Below are positions 25,837 to 35,139 of a DNA stretch of 64,000 nt, in pieces. Every line of letters starts with the position of its first letter. The stretch's first letter is position 1. The stretch is from Alistipes sp. GTDB lineage: Bacteria > Bacteroidota > Bacteroidia > Bacteroidales > Rikenellaceae. Under the pieces are notes generated by a model. The model was not told the origin of the DNA. It ran no database searches and saw only the letters and a program-made list of their open reading frames with translations. The position numbers and the translations under genes are program-made. The stretch is taken from the NCBI GenBank assembly GCA_022782405.1, contig JALFNK010000003.1, positions 1-64,000 on the forward strand, in the 5' to 3' direction.

Positions 25837-26889
25837 ATGAAGGCAAATCTCATATCCACCGCATTATTCACTTGCGCCGCCGTGCTGCTCGCCGGCTGCA
25901 AAAAGGCCGGAGAAGCCCCCGGCCCTCGCAGGGACGCCATTGTGCGACTCTCCGTGCTCGACGAACACGGGCATGCTCTCGGCGGGGTCTCCATCCTGAT
26001 TTTTGACGAGAAAGGATACGAACAATTCGAAAAGGATCGCAATACACAGCCAGCCGACCGGACAATCACCCGACCCGACGGCCGGGCCGACTACCGTTTT
26101 CCATACGCAACCTGGCTGAAAAACGGCAACCGCTTCGTAACCTTCGTAATATACGAGAAGCTGGACGAAAACAGCTACCGCATCTGGTCTTCGGGACGAA
26201 CAATTGCCCCGGCAAAGGAGGAACGCATCGAATTCACAATAGAGAATCCGGGTATCCCGGACGTACCACAGGGAACTCAACTCGACATGTATGACGAAAA
26301 CAACGGCAGAACGCTTTTCGGAGGAGCCGTATACCTCGATGCGGAGCATCATTTCGTCGGAGCGAACCGTTATTCGCTCATCGATATGGGAGATATCAAA
26401 GGGATGGCGGATTTGGGAGAACTGCGGCTCGACAATTTCACGAACCGCGTCGCCGCCCGCCCCGACCACGGATACTTCGTATGCAAAGACATCTCACTGC
26501 AGGAATTTCCGTCGGGAAAATGGGGAATGTCGATTGCAGCCGAATATGCCAAAGTTTATGTCGCCGGACCGTTGTATCACGACGACAAAAACGTCGGAGT
26601 CCGGCTCCGATATACGATTCACAAACCGGACAGGCACGGGTTGCCGGAATGGGGACACATATACGAAGCATCGCTTGCAGATGGCGCGGCGGTTACGATT
26701 CAACTCCCCGAAGACCCGGCATCCTACGAATTTGCAGCCCTGAAGGACCAGTCGCTCGAATTCCGGAAGGAGTCCGGACAGGTTACGGTCCGCATAACGG
26801 ACGAACATGCGGAATGGGGAAACATCTATCCGTTCCTGATTCGCTCGGGCGCATATTACACCGAGGTCAGCATCGAAACAACGGATTGA
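25837..26889 (+). CDS. Lipoprotein, probable DUF5036 family
   Basis: 350 residues from Met at 25837; lipobox LLAGCKKAG. The segment MYDENNGRTLFGGAVYLDAE through LDNFTNRVAARPDHGYFV resembles what I recall of the DUF5036 lipoprotein family (a short Asn-Gly-Lys/Arg-Thr start, an Asn-Phe insertion and a P-G/D-H-G-Y end). The N-terminal ~120 residues look like a beta-sandwich (IVRLSVLDEHGHALGGVSIL, carboxypeptidase-regulatory-like). Surface or periplasmic; function unknown. The family name is from memory and should be checked. Confidence 0.55.
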   Translation: MKANLISTALFTCAAVLLAGCKKAGEAPGPRRDAIVRLSVLDEHGHALGGVSILIFDEKGYEQFEKDRNTQPADRTITRPDGRADYRFPYATWLKNGNRFVTFVIYEKLDENSYRIWSSGRTIAPAKEERIEFTIENPGIPDVPQGTQLDMYDENNGRTLFGGAVYLDAEHHFVGANRYSLIDMGDIKGMADLGELRLDNFTNRVAARPDHGYFVCKDISLQEFPSGKWGMSIAAEYAKVYVAGPLYHDDKNVGVRLRYTIHKPDRHGLPEWGHIYEASLADGAAVTIQLPEDPASYEFAALKDQSLEFRKESGQVTVRITDEHAEWGNIYPFLIRSGAYYTEVSIETTD

Positions 26890-26973
26890 GGCGTCGGCAG
26901 GGCCGCCATAGGCCGATGACAACTTCTTTCACCGGAGGGATAAGGGCAATGCTGTCAAGGACAGCGAAAGAAA

Positions 26974-26999
26974 GGTGAATGGTGAATGGTGAATGGTGA
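26974..26999. repeat. Short tandem repeat GGTGAAT x3.7
   Basis: Three perfect 7-bp copies followed by GGTGA, in non-coding sequence; copy number could vary by slippage. Confidence 0.7.
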
Positions 27000-27325
27000 T
27001 CTGTCATCGACCCGGCGGCCCGGACGCGACGCCGAACGCCAACAATTCTCCGGCGTCCGGATCGGGAAACCGGACGCCATCGAAACAATCAACAGACATG
27101 CTGCTTCTGCTTCTCTTCACCCTGCTGCGCTTCGGGACTGCTCTTCGCATGAAAATACGGAAGCGCACCTCTGCGACATAACCCGGGAACATACGGGAAA
27201 GGCCCCGAGGGATATCGGGATATCCTGTATCGGGCAAGGGATCCGCAAACCAATAGCCCCACCGGGCACCTCCCGCAACTGCAATTATTTCGGAAACAGA
27301 TTTTCGGAGAACAGCCCGAAACAGG

Positions 27326-27360
27326 AAGGGCGATGATCGAACGATGGATCATCGCCCTTT
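27326..27360. terminator. Hairpin, possible terminator
   Basis: AGGGCGATGATC, 8-base loop, GATCATCGCCCT, then TT. The stem is strong and the T-run short. It may end transcription from the lipoprotein gene 440 bp upstream or insulate the island. Confidence 0.55.
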
Positions 27361-27449
27361 GCTAATTCAGGGAAATGCAGCACACGAAGAAAAAGGGCCC
27401 AGGCCGGATTGCATTCAAGAAACAGCCGGAAAGGAAGCTCTGAAATATG

Positions 27450-28450
27450 GGGGGGGGCTCGAGCAGGAACTCCTGTTTGAGTATTCCGTTTATTCATTCT
27501 GCCACGACATTAGTGTACGAATAGGATATTGTCTCAGCAATTTCTAGTATATATCGGAACAGTACTGTATACCACGGTCGGAGTGGTGTATCAATGACAC
27601 AACCCTATACAGGTGGTTGAGGTTTGCCATCCTCAGCACGTTCAAAGAACCTTGTTTATCCAAGGAATATAAGTGATCATACCCCATAATCTTCTTAGAA
27701 CAGGCATCTGTAACTAGAGAAAGATATATATGCCAAATTCTGTCGCCCATATAGATATCAGATACTTATATCTCTTCCGGGCGTGTCGCTTCCATACTTC
27801 CGACAAAGTTCTCATGTTTCCGGAACCGATGGTGAGAATTAGTTATCAAGTGATATGGACACATAGGCATTATAAGCAAACAGTTAGCACGAAGTATATC
27901 AATATCCAAACCTACCTCTTTCTCCTTCAGTGGTTTATGAAGCATATGATATAGAATTTGCGAGTTTCTATACACGACAGTTCCATTCAGATATCCCGTA
28001 CCATACCCACAACCCAAATAGCTCTTTGCCGGCCTCGGCTGATGTTCCATTGTTGACGGTAAATTTCTGCCCACTTATCCCAAGTAGGCGCAAATCCCGC
28101 TGATACTTACAAATTCTTCTTCGTTTTTATTGATTGGTTGAGAAAGGTGTTTTTCGTATTTCGATATTATATTCCTTTTCCGCTATGTCTATCATCATAT
28201 TGAGAACCTTAGCTTTCATATCATTCAACTCTTACTCCTTTTCTAAACGGACTTGTCTTGTGTTCCAGCAACCCTGTCTTCTGTTATAGTTCTAACGGCT
28301 CTTGATCCTTACTCTTTTCCATCGGGTAGTAACATTTGTTTGAGATACCAAAGTTACCATATTTTTTAACCCAACATCTAATCGTAGAATCTCCTTGTAT
28401 CCCATATTTTCGTTTGAGTGCCCCTAAACTTATTTTGTGGTTTCATATTT
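27450..28450 (-). pseudogene. Decayed IS3-family insertion sequence (orfA + orfB remnants)
   Basis: On the minus strand, 28440-28330 translates to a piece of an IS3 OrfA HTH (ALKRKYGIQGDSTIRCWVKK). 28070-27460 gives broken pieces of OrfB/rve: LRANCLLIMP, YHLITNSHHRFRKH, a strand reading IYLSLVTDACSKKIMGY, then LIHHSDRGIQYCS and, after a frameshift and an in-frame stop, VAE*INGILKQEFLLE. Catalytic blocks are thus present but split across frames, so the element cannot make transposase. Terminal inverted repeats were not identified. It forms the left border of the toxin/immunity island. Confidence 0.85.
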
Positions 28451-28570
28451 TTGTACTACTAATAGTTAAAAGACATACTATAATCTTTCGGGGAGCACGC
28501 AACGCGCTCCGTTTCAGTTTTTCCTCACTATCACTTTTTTTGTTGCAACTCTATTTCAAAACTATACATT

Positions 28571-29098
28571 ATCCGGTATCGGAACGAGGATCATCTGTAT
28601 CCGGAAGATTGGGTGAACGTCGAGCTTACAACCCATCAGATCGTTCCGGAATCCTGGTACCGGGAGTATTTCGAGATTAGTGACGCCGCTATAGAAAGTA
28701 AGGTCTATCTGTCTCCGCTGACGGACCGGGAGACCGTAGCGGCTCAGCTTGCCGATCTTGCACTTGGCTATTTGAACAAATACGGAGTTTACGACGACTT
28801 TATCCGCATCTGTGCCGAGAAGTCGCTGGAGCACTATCCGCAAAACCCCAAGGCCTGCATTATGTTGGGCAAATTCCTCGATGCCGCCCTTCTGAAACAT
28901 TTGCAGGGTAACGGATACCGGGAGGATGACTATGTGCGGCAGATAACGGCCCGCTCGAAGGCCCTTTTCGAGCATCTGAAGTTATTGGGCTGGCAGGAGA
29001 TGGACGAGCAGTTGCAGGAGAAGCTTGAAGCGGGTAATGAGCAGGGCCGGCGCCAGCAGGAGAAGACCGCCACCCCACAGACAATACCTAACCTTTAA
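28571..29098 (+). CDS. TPR-like protein fragment at island start
   Basis: Protein-like sequence begins near 28571 (RYRNEDHLYPEDW) without a normal start; a GTG at 28613 could give 161 residues. The body is helical (REYFEISDAAIESKVYLSPL, NKYGVYDDFIRICAEKSLEH) and TPR-like, ending in a Gln/Glu-rich tail. The 5' end abuts the IS3 remnant, so it is probably the C-terminal remainder of a longer protein cut by the insertion. Function not recognised. It lies 12 bp upstream of the JAB-type toxin gene. Confidence 0.5.
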   Translation: MRYRNEDHLYPEDWVNVELTTHQIVPESWYREYFEISDAAIESKVYLSPLTDRETVAAQLADLALGYLNKYGVYDDFIRICAEKSLEHYPQNPKACIMLGKFLDAALLKHLQGNGYREDDYVRQITARSKALFEHLKLLGWQEMDEQLQEKLEAGNEQGRRQQEKTATPQTIPNL

Positions 29099-29110
29099 AA
29101 ACATACTATT

Positions 29111-29857
29111 ATGAAACCGAAATTTTTAGCCGCGGCGATTTGCATGATTGCCTTATTTTCAGTAGATTTGGCATACGGGTATCATCCTCTTTCGCCGTAT
29201 GCCTACTGTATGGGAAATCCCATCAAGTTTGTAGACCCGAACGGCGAGGATGTCTGGGAGATTAACGCTAATGGAGAAGTTGTTTCATACTGTGAGGATG
29301 AAACACAGGATGCGTTTTATATGGTTTCTCAAACAGATGGCCAATGGCAGAGGACTGGACAGGAACTAATATTTGATTATGGAACCGTAGCGAAATACGA
29401 TAGATTCGTGGAGAATACCCGACAATATACGATTTTTAAGATTAATGGAGATGATAACGCTGCCCGTTTTTTTGAGTTTCTGGCGAATCCGGGTACTACA
29501 ACAGATGTAGAATGGGCTTATGCTAAAATTGACGATGCTGACCACAGTGTTGTTGGAACAAATCATGATAAATCATCAGTGTCGATAGGTAGTTATGTTT
29601 ATACCCGGATTTCTAAACTCAGAGAACTGACACATAATCATCCATCTGGAATCCCGCTCCCTTCTGTACCTGATAAAGAAAATGCAAAAAAATATAAGGA
29701 GAAGTTCCACAATGTGAAATTAACAATTTATGTGTATTCATCGGGTTATTCACCCTATGACGAGAGCGGAACTCTTGACCGTAGAATCGGTATACTGTCA
29801 GATGGAACTTACGTTTTGCCGGATGGACGGCGAGTACGACTGAATAAGGGACAATAA
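29111..29857 (+). CDS. Secreted RHS-tip toxin with JAB-type metalloprotease domain
   Basis: 248 residues. 1-23 read like a signal peptide (MKPKFLAAAICMIALFSV...); 24-45 are the conserved end of an RHS core (HPLSPYAYCMGNPIKFVDPN); the rest is the effector. It contains LTHNHPSGIPLPSVPD (H175-x-H177-P-S-G ... S185 ... D188) plus an upstream Glu (134), the zinc-site pattern of JAB/MPN peptidases and of the Toxin-JAB1 domain in polymorphic toxins. No RHS barrel precedes it, so this is a detached toxin tip that seems to have gained its own export signal. The next gene starts one base after its stop, the usual toxin-immunity arrangement. Confidence 0.75.
   Translation: MKPKFLAAAICMIALFSVDLAYGYHPLSPYAYCMGNPIKFVDPNGEDVWEINANGEVVSYCEDETQDAFYMVSQTDGQWQRTGQELIFDYGTVAKYDRFVENTRQYTIFKINGDDNAARFFEFLANPGTTTDVEWAYAKIDDADHSVVGTNHDKSSVSIGSYVYTRISKLRELTHNHPSGIPLPSVPDKENAKKYKEKFHNVKLTIYVYSSGYSPYDESGTLDRRIGILSDGTYVLPDGRRVRLNKGQ
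29132..29204 (+). repeat. 73-bp direct repeat, copy 1
   Basis: Identical to 35177-35249. It encodes the second half of the signal-like segment and the start of the RHS end motif (through LSPYA). The unbroken identity over 73 bp, about 6 kb apart, points to recent duplication or gene conversion between RHS tips. Confidence 0.9.
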
Positions 29858-29858
29858 T

Positions 29859-30443
29859 ATGAAAAAGATCATTTTGGCATTATTATGTTGCTGGGGATTC
29901 TGCTCCAGCCTGTTTGCCCAGGAAGAAGAGATTGGCCGGGATTCGCTGCCCGTTTTCGTTATTCGGGACCGTGGATTGGCAGCAGCATTCGATGACTTTA
30001 TCGATCGGGCAAAAGCGGTCAATCGGCCGGGAACCATATTCGGGATATCTTTCGGGTTACTCGATATCGACTCGAAAGATATCGTAGACATATATATGTA
30101 TGTAGTACAACCGCCAGAACCTCAGGATTCTTTGGCCTTTTATGAACCTCAGCATTATCATTGGGCTTTTATTCGCCATCGTAACGTATTGTTTCGTGCG
30201 CGATTTGCTTCTTATGCTACCTCCTTCAATTATTACCTGTTGACAGATATGCTTGAAAAACTGCCTCGGAAGCAGAAGATTTGTTTGAAGGATCCGCCTC
30301 CCGGTTATTATAGTGGTCCGATCTGTGAATACGACGATTCTTGCTTGTTAGAGGATTTTTACGAGTATGACGGCAAGGAGTGGTCCCATGGAATACGGGA
30401 GTATCCCGACGACATCGAGGCTGAGTATGAATTTATTGACTAA
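29859..30443 (+). CDS. Candidate immunity protein for the JAB-type toxin
   Basis: 194 residues with a clean signal peptide (MKKIILALLCCWGFCSSLFA|Q). The mature part is acidic with many Tyr/Asp (EYDDSCLLEDFYEYDG), with no recognised domain. It starts one base after the toxin stop. Position, size and periplasmic export fit an immunity protein acting where the toxin would arrive; this is inferred from context only. Confidence 0.55.
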   Translation: MKKIILALLCCWGFCSSLFAQEEEIGRDSLPVFVIRDRGLAAAFDDFIDRAKAVNRPGTIFGISFGLLDIDSKDIVDIYMYVVQPPEPQDSLAFYEPQHYHWAFIRHRNVLFRARFASYATSFNYYLLTDMLEKLPRKQKICLKDPPPGYYSGPICEYDDSCLLEDFYEYDGKEWSHGIREYPDDIEAEYEFID

Positions 30444-30542
30444 ATCAGATTAGAAAAAGCTGTTGCGTCTAACCCTGTTGGCTGCTCCGGGATGACGTCT
30501 GTTCAGGGCAGGTGCTGTCCGATAGATAAATTAGGTCCTCCA

Positions 30543-31131
30543 ATGAAAAAAAATTATCATCCTTTATTTCGCTCTTGTAACAGCAAGCTCCTGTTTCGCT
30601 CAATATGGGGGAACTACGAAGTTATCCTATTCGCTGAATGAAAGTCGGGCTAAAGCAGATATTGTATTGTCCGGGTTCGGGACCATTCCAAGAAGAAAAA
30701 TGGTATACTCACTCAAGAACGAGCATTACTATATTGTCATTCATTCGGACAGTGCTTGCAATGAATATGTCGTATCAATCGACAGTGCCTGCCATATTGT
30801 AAGCATGAAAAAAATCGACCATGATTCAATCATCGAGAACCTAAAGGCAAAGAGACACCTGTCTGGAAAACAAAGAAAAGAATTAAAAAGGCTGGAAACA
30901 GACCGACAAATGCTGAAAGAAGCATTTAATATGAAACAATACAGAACGGATTCAATAACGGATGTACCCAATGCGACCTATATGGATGGAGTTCCCTCCT
31001 ATTTCGTTATAAAAGACGAGCATAACAACAGGTATGGGGAATATTGTCTATCTTCGATCACCATTCCGTGCCCCATCAATCCGGATTTGTGGATATATCT
31101 GATTCGAGAATTGATGGAAAACATAAAATAA
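30543..31131 (+). pseudogene. Exported small protein with frameshift in an A8 tract
   Basis: ATG at 30543 is followed by eight A residues. With seven A the frame reads MKKIIILYFALVTASSCFAQ, a good signal peptide, and continues without stops to 31131 (about 195 residues, Lys/Asp-rich, no known domain). With eight A the frame shifts and stops soon after. It is either a slipped, phase-variable gene, a recent pseudogene, or a sequencing error. Its size and export signal match the other immunity-like genes of the island. Confidence 0.6.
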
Positions 31132-31155
31132 TCTGTAACGTTAAGAATTAACATT

Positions 31156-31181
31156 GGAAAGCCCTTAAATAAGGGCTTTCC
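31156..31181. terminator. Hairpin after the frameshifted gene
   Basis: GGAAAGCCCTTA, 2-base loop, TAAGGGCTTTCC; perfect 12-bp stem, no T-run on the plus side. Confidence 0.55.
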
Positions 31182-31310
31182 TGCATAATGACAGCCTGCA
31201 AAATTGTTGCTCGGGCATTACGGACAATATGATATTTATAATCTTGGAATGATTGCATTCGATCTCCGGATTCTGTTTCTAGAGATTACAACTACGACGA
31301 CAGCGGAAAC

Positions 31311-32576
31311 ATGATCCATGGCGGGGTAAATAATCTCTACATCTCGTATAATCGTCTGAATTTGATTGAAAAAGTCGAGCAGAACGGCAGCACTTTGGCA
31401 AATTATTCCTATCTTGCAGATGGCACAAAGTTTTCGGCTACCGATGCCGATGAAAACGGCCTCTATTACCTGGGCTCTTTGGTATACGAACGCTCTTCCT
31501 CGGGCCAATCGCTGGAACTGGAAAGTCTGGGATTCGACGGCGGGCGATTTATAAAAACCACCAGTGGGCTGGAACCCCGCTATTTCATTACGGATCATCT
31601 GGGGAGTGTGCGGGTTGTTGTCAATGGTCAGGGTGAGGTGCTCGAGCAGAACGATTATTATCCTTTCGGGTTGCGGTGGGAGAATGCCGAGTCGCCGATA
31701 ACAGACAATCGTTACCGATATAACGGCAAGGAGGAGCAGTCATTTGTCTCCGTTCCCTATATCGACTATGGCGCGCGGATGTATGATCCGAAATATAGTA
31801 TCCGGTGGACCGGAGTCGATCCCTTGTCCGAGAAATACCTCAATCTTTCGCCGTATGCGTTTTGCGCTGGAAATCCCATCAAGTTTGTGGATCCAAATGG
31901 CGAGGAGGTCTGGATCCATTATAATAATGATGGTACAGAAGAGAAACTATTGTATACGGGAGGAATGTCATATGAGGGAAGCAACTCTTTTGTATCCCAT
32001 ATTGTTGATAATCTGAATGCGGTATATTCTAATGGAGGTAATAAACTGCTGGATGTGTTGATCGCATCAAACAATGCATACGATATGGTGGATCAGACTC
32101 CAACAATAGAAGGTGCGGGAGCTGTATTTCGTCCGTATCAAAATGGAGGAGGAAAAATATTTGCCCAAATGCTTGGTGCTACACATGGTGCTGCGATTGT
32201 TGAGGGTATGGCCCATGAGTTGATGCATGGGGTGCAGTATGAATATGGACAAGGCGGCAAAACAATCTTCAATGAGGTCGAGGCATATGTTTTTGGATAT
32301 GGTGTTTCCCAGAATTATATATCAAACGGAGGAGAAGGTTTTGGTTCGATGACTGGTATGGGTGTTAGCGATTCTGCTGCGGCAGCTGCCTGGGAGAGTT
32401 CTTTTAATGATTTGGTTGATAATGGCTATTCGAAAGCAGCCATGCATAATGCTATTTATAATTTTAAAGAAGGGGCACAAGTAAATCAAAGCGGGAAATA
32501 TAGTAGATATCCTCTGATAAAGAGTAACCCGACTCGCTCGATGTTATCAGGCTTTTGGGCGGGTAAAATTAAATAA
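31311..32576 (+). CDS. RHS tip with C-terminal HExxH metallopeptidase toxin
   Basis: 421 residues from the first usable Met. RHS homology runs upstream to about 31275 (YNYDDSGN) but meets a stop at about 31232, so the backbone is truncated. Residues ~1-195 are RHS repeats and the RHS core (YYPFGLRWEN, RYRYNGKEEQ, ARMYDPKYSIRWTGVDPLSE, LSPYAFCAGNPIKFVDPNG). 200-421 is the variable effector: AHELMHGVQYEYG at 301-313 (HExxH) and NEVEAY (Glu 322/324) as the likely third zinc ligand. It lacks a signal peptide or secretion region of its own. It may be a silent donor that recombines onto a full RHS gene elsewhere, or a displaced tip. Confidence 0.8.
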   Translation: MIHGGVNNLYISYNRLNLIEKVEQNGSTLANYSYLADGTKFSATDADENGLYYLGSLVYERSSSGQSLELESLGFDGGRFIKTTSGLEPRYFITDHLGSVRVVVNGQGEVLEQNDYYPFGLRWENAESPITDNRYRYNGKEEQSFVSVPYIDYGARMYDPKYSIRWTGVDPLSEKYLNLSPYAFCAGNPIKFVDPNGEEVWIHYNNDGTEEKLLYTGGMSYEGSNSFVSHIVDNLNAVYSNGGNKLLDVLIASNNAYDMVDQTPTIEGAGAVFRPYQNGGGKIFAQMLGATHGAAIVEGMAHELMHGVQYEYGQGGKTIFNEVEAYVFGYGVSQNYISNGGEGFGSMTGMGVSDSAAAAAWESSFNDLVDNGYSKAAMHNAIYNFKEGAQVNQSGKYSRYPLIKSNPTRSMLSGFWAGKIK

Positions 32577-32582
32577 AAGCAT

Positions 32583-33485
32583 ATGAAACGAATTTTGATA
32601 TTAGGGGCCATATTGGGATGGACGTTGCAGGTGGCTGGTCAGGAGGTAACACCTCTTCTGGTACCGCTTAGAGAGGATCAGAAGTTGACTCCCATCGAGA
32701 TCGAAGCAGACTGTATTTGTGATACGATAAATGTTCTTTATAGAGCAGCAATTTACTTCGACAAGAAATTCGGGGAGAACATTCGGATTGACGAAGCCGG
32801 CAGGCTTCGCACGTATTCTATAGATTATCGAGATGCGAAAGACGCAGGTAAATGGAAGTATATATCTGATTATAGTAATGAACCCAGATCGGAATTAGAA
32901 AACTGTATTTATGAAACCTGCGCCCGAAAATTTCTGGTATGGTTAAAACGGCAGCCGTATAGTGATATGCCTGATGTGAAAAGATTTTATGGTTACAGTG
33001 CGTTTGCCTGGACGTATAGAGGCCGCCTAGTACCCAGGGATACGAATCGAAAGGCCAACTGCCTGGATTCCGGGGCGGTTAATGAGAATCCAGTCTCGTC
33101 TGTACAGAAAGAGCCCTCTCTTTTGGCACCGCTTTCATCGGGCCACACGTACACACCCGTTGAGATCGAAGCAGATTGTATTCGTGATACGATAAAGGCA
33201 TATTATATGGCAGCTGTTCTATTCGGAGAGGGCGTTCGGATTGACGAGGCCAGCGTCGTTCGCTCGCAGTCGATATACTATGAGGATGCGGGTGAATGGA
33301 AGTCCCTGTTCGAGAATGAGACCGTATCGGAATTGGAAAACCGTATTTATGAAGCCTGCTCCCGGAAATACCGGGAATGGTCAAAACAACTGTCGCGTAG
33401 TGATAGGGATGATGTGACAAGATTTGGAGGCTATGGGTTCATTTGGGGGTGTAATGTTTGGTTAGTTCCCAAGAAGACGAACTGA
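32583..33485 (+). CDS. Candidate immunity protein with tandem-duplicated domain
   Basis: 300 residues; signal peptide MKRILILGAILGWTLQVAGQ. Two similar halves follow. Half 1 (about 35-140) has TPIEIEADCICDTIN, IRIDEAGRLRTYSIDYRDA and SELENCIYETCARKFLVWLK. Half 2 (about 190-285) has TPVEIEADCIRDTIK, VRIDEASVVRSQSIYYEDA and SELENRIYEACSRKYREWSK. The duplication covers about 110 residues with scattered changes. It starts six bases after the metallopeptidase toxin, so it is probably its exported immunity factor; a doubled domain could bind two toxins or two variants. Confidence 0.6.
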   Translation: MKRILILGAILGWTLQVAGQEVTPLLVPLREDQKLTPIEIEADCICDTINVLYRAAIYFDKKFGENIRIDEAGRLRTYSIDYRDAKDAGKWKYISDYSNEPRSELENCIYETCARKFLVWLKRQPYSDMPDVKRFYGYSAFAWTYRGRLVPRDTNRKANCLDSGAVNENPVSSVQKEPSLLAPLSSGHTYTPVEIEADCIRDTIKAYYMAAVLFGEGVRIDEASVVRSQSIYYEDAGEWKSLFENETVSELENRIYEACSRKYREWSKQLSRSDRDDVTRFGGYGFIWGCNVWLVPKKTN

Positions 33486-33603
33486 GCGTCCTGCCTATTG
33501 AATCGGTATCATTTAATCCAGACTGATGAACATGAGCCCAAAAGAAATGTCTTGCTATATATATAAATATCATAATCAGTATATTAATAATTAACAGAAC
33601 AAT

Positions 33604-34131
33604 ATGAGACGATTTTTATTTTTGGCAGGAATACTGTTTTTTGGTGCTTGTGCGGGATCCGGCGAATCCAATGATTCACTAAAAAAAGCTGTTATATATT
33701 ATGACCCGAATGAAGTTCCCTGGGGCATTCTGAGAATCTTTGCTATTCAAGGTCGGGAATTCCTAAAACACAGGTCATTAGATAAACTTACGATAACGGA
33801 TTGCGATAGTTTGAAGTATATTCAAGATCTGGTAGGACATGCCATTCAAGACACTGTTATGCAAGGGGATAAGCAGTATGTTGATACATCCATAGCCGTC
33901 ATGTTATATTCTGATCAGAAAGCTGATACGTTATTTCTAGACGGGTATTCCCACCTGCAATGCAATGACTGTATTTTTCAAGATAAAACACTTACTCATT
34001 ATATCATAAAGATCATTCGATTGAATAATACATATTGGGAGGAACTCGCTTCGGAATATTATTACAATGGTGAATATAACGGTGTCTCCCGGCTTCTTTA
34101 TCCGGATGAAATCCCTGCAGAAGAATACTAA
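33604..34131 (+). CDS. Small lipoprotein, orphan immunity candidate
   Basis: 175 residues; lipobox FFGACAGS with lipid Cys near 16. Acidic mature part with several Cys (LQCNDCIFQD) and no recognised domain. It follows the toxin/immunity pair by about 120 bp with no toxin immediately in front of it. Island location and size suggest an orphan immunity protein; not proven. Confidence 0.5.
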   Translation: MRRFLFLAGILFFGACAGSGESNDSLKKAVIYYDPNEVPWGILRIFAIQGREFLKHRSLDKLTITDCDSLKYIQDLVGHAIQDTVMQGDKQYVDTSIAVMLYSDQKADTLFLDGYSHLQCNDCIFQDKTLTHYIIKIIRLNNTYWEELASEYYYNGEYNGVSRLLYPDEIPAEEY

Positions 34132-34196
34132 AAGGCATTAGGTTATATTTACCCTCCTTTAATTTATGTTTATGTATAATTGAACCGGATTGAGAA

Positions 34197-34451
34197 ATGT
34201 GCGGGTCAATTGTCGAAGGAAACGGAGAGGTGATCGAACGGAACGACTCCCTATCCGTTCGGTATCAGATGGAACAACGATGCGGATTCCATCGCGACAA
34301 CCGATACCGTTACAACGCCAAGGAGAAGCAGGCGTTTCTCGCGTTGCCATACATCGACTACGGGGCGGGAATGTACGACCGAAAAATGCAGGAGCAGCGG
34401 AAAAACAGCATATCCGGGAGCTTGATTTTCAAAAATCGATCATCCATATAG
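34197..34451 (+). pseudogene. Broken RHS tip fragment
   Basis: The translation has GNGEVIERND, NRYRYNAKEKQAF and LPYIDYGAGMYDRKMQ, aligning to the RHS core of the 31311 gene (GQGEVLEQND, NRYRYNGKEEQSF, VPYIDYGARMYDPKYS). It is scrambled in the middle and ends without the conserved VDPNG or a toxin domain. A degraded cassette. Confidence 0.75.
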
Positions 34452-34495
34452 GCAGGCCGAAACTTGTTTGACACCACGATAAAATTTAAAAGCTT

Positions 34496-35017
34496 ATGAA
34501 GAGGATTCTTATTTTTGCGCTATGTATGAGCGGCGTATTCTTTATCGAGGAGAGTATGGCCCAGACGCTGACAGAGTCGTTGAAGAAAAAAGTTGCCAAG
34601 TATCTGACAGCCATCTATGAAAGTGATTCACCCAATCCCATAAAGGCGGATGACCTCAACACACGATATGAGATCTATGACATCCTGGATCAGAAAGGAC
34701 TTGACAGGCAAAATATCAAAGCCGAAAACGGGAAAATATATATCTTTAGATTACTTGGAGCCGACCTCTGTGGTACATATGCATTTGTTGAAGGCAATAA
34801 GGTTCAGATAGTTAGAATGTATACCCCCGAGGATTATCGAGCCGCCTGCGATTTCATGTGTCGTCATCAATACCGCATTGAGCAGGTCAACACCGTATTG
34901 AAATATATCATAGAGAATGATGAATACGAAAGCAATTTTTCTTTACCATACATGGCTTTGCCCGAAGAGTACAGGGCTGAATTAGACTCGATCAGGCATG
35001 CCGTAAACGCCTTATGA
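34496..35017 (+). CDS. Exported small protein, orphan immunity candidate
   Basis: 173 residues with signal peptide MKRILIFALCMSGVFFIEESMAQ cut at Ala-Gln. The rest is mixed alpha/beta with no recognised domain. It sits between two broken RHS tips and ends just before the second. Its size, export and position match the other immunity-like genes. The matching toxin, if any, is lost or elsewhere. Confidence 0.5.
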   Translation: MKRILIFALCMSGVFFIEESMAQTLTESLKKKVAKYLTAIYESDSPNPIKADDLNTRYEIYDILDQKGLDRQNIKAENGKIYIFRLLGADLCGTYAFVEGNKVQIVRMYTPEDYRAACDFMCRHQYRIEQVNTVLKYIIENDEYESNFSLPYMALPEEYRAELDSIRHAVNAL

Positions 35018-35139
35018 GTCCGGCAGCATCCCAGTGTGGCTGCAAGACGATGGAACGGAGGGCGAGAGGATATCTCGCCTCCGTTTTTTACGGCTGCTCG
35101 CATAAAAATCACCTCCAGAATCCCAATAGCACCGAATTA

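Larger units (their letters stand above)
26890..27449. other. Non-coding stretch before the island
   Basis: No frame here looks like a protein. It holds three tandem copies of GGTGAAT (26974-26994, plus a partial fourth) and the hairpin at 27326-27360. Its right side passes into IS3 remnants. It probably marks the decayed left junction of the accessory island. Confidence 0.6.

Noticed and set aside
26974..26999. Possible CRISPR-like repeat
   Set aside because: Only a 7-bp unit without spacers; no CRISPR array or cas gene is visible anywhere in the window.
26986..27336. 116-codon frame in the gap before the island
   Set aside because: Composition and lack of any start context suggest non-coding; overlaps tandem repeats.
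28490..28512. Small GGAGC/GCTCC hairpin as IS3 terminal repeat
   Set aside because: Short stem with no matching copy at the other end of the remnant.
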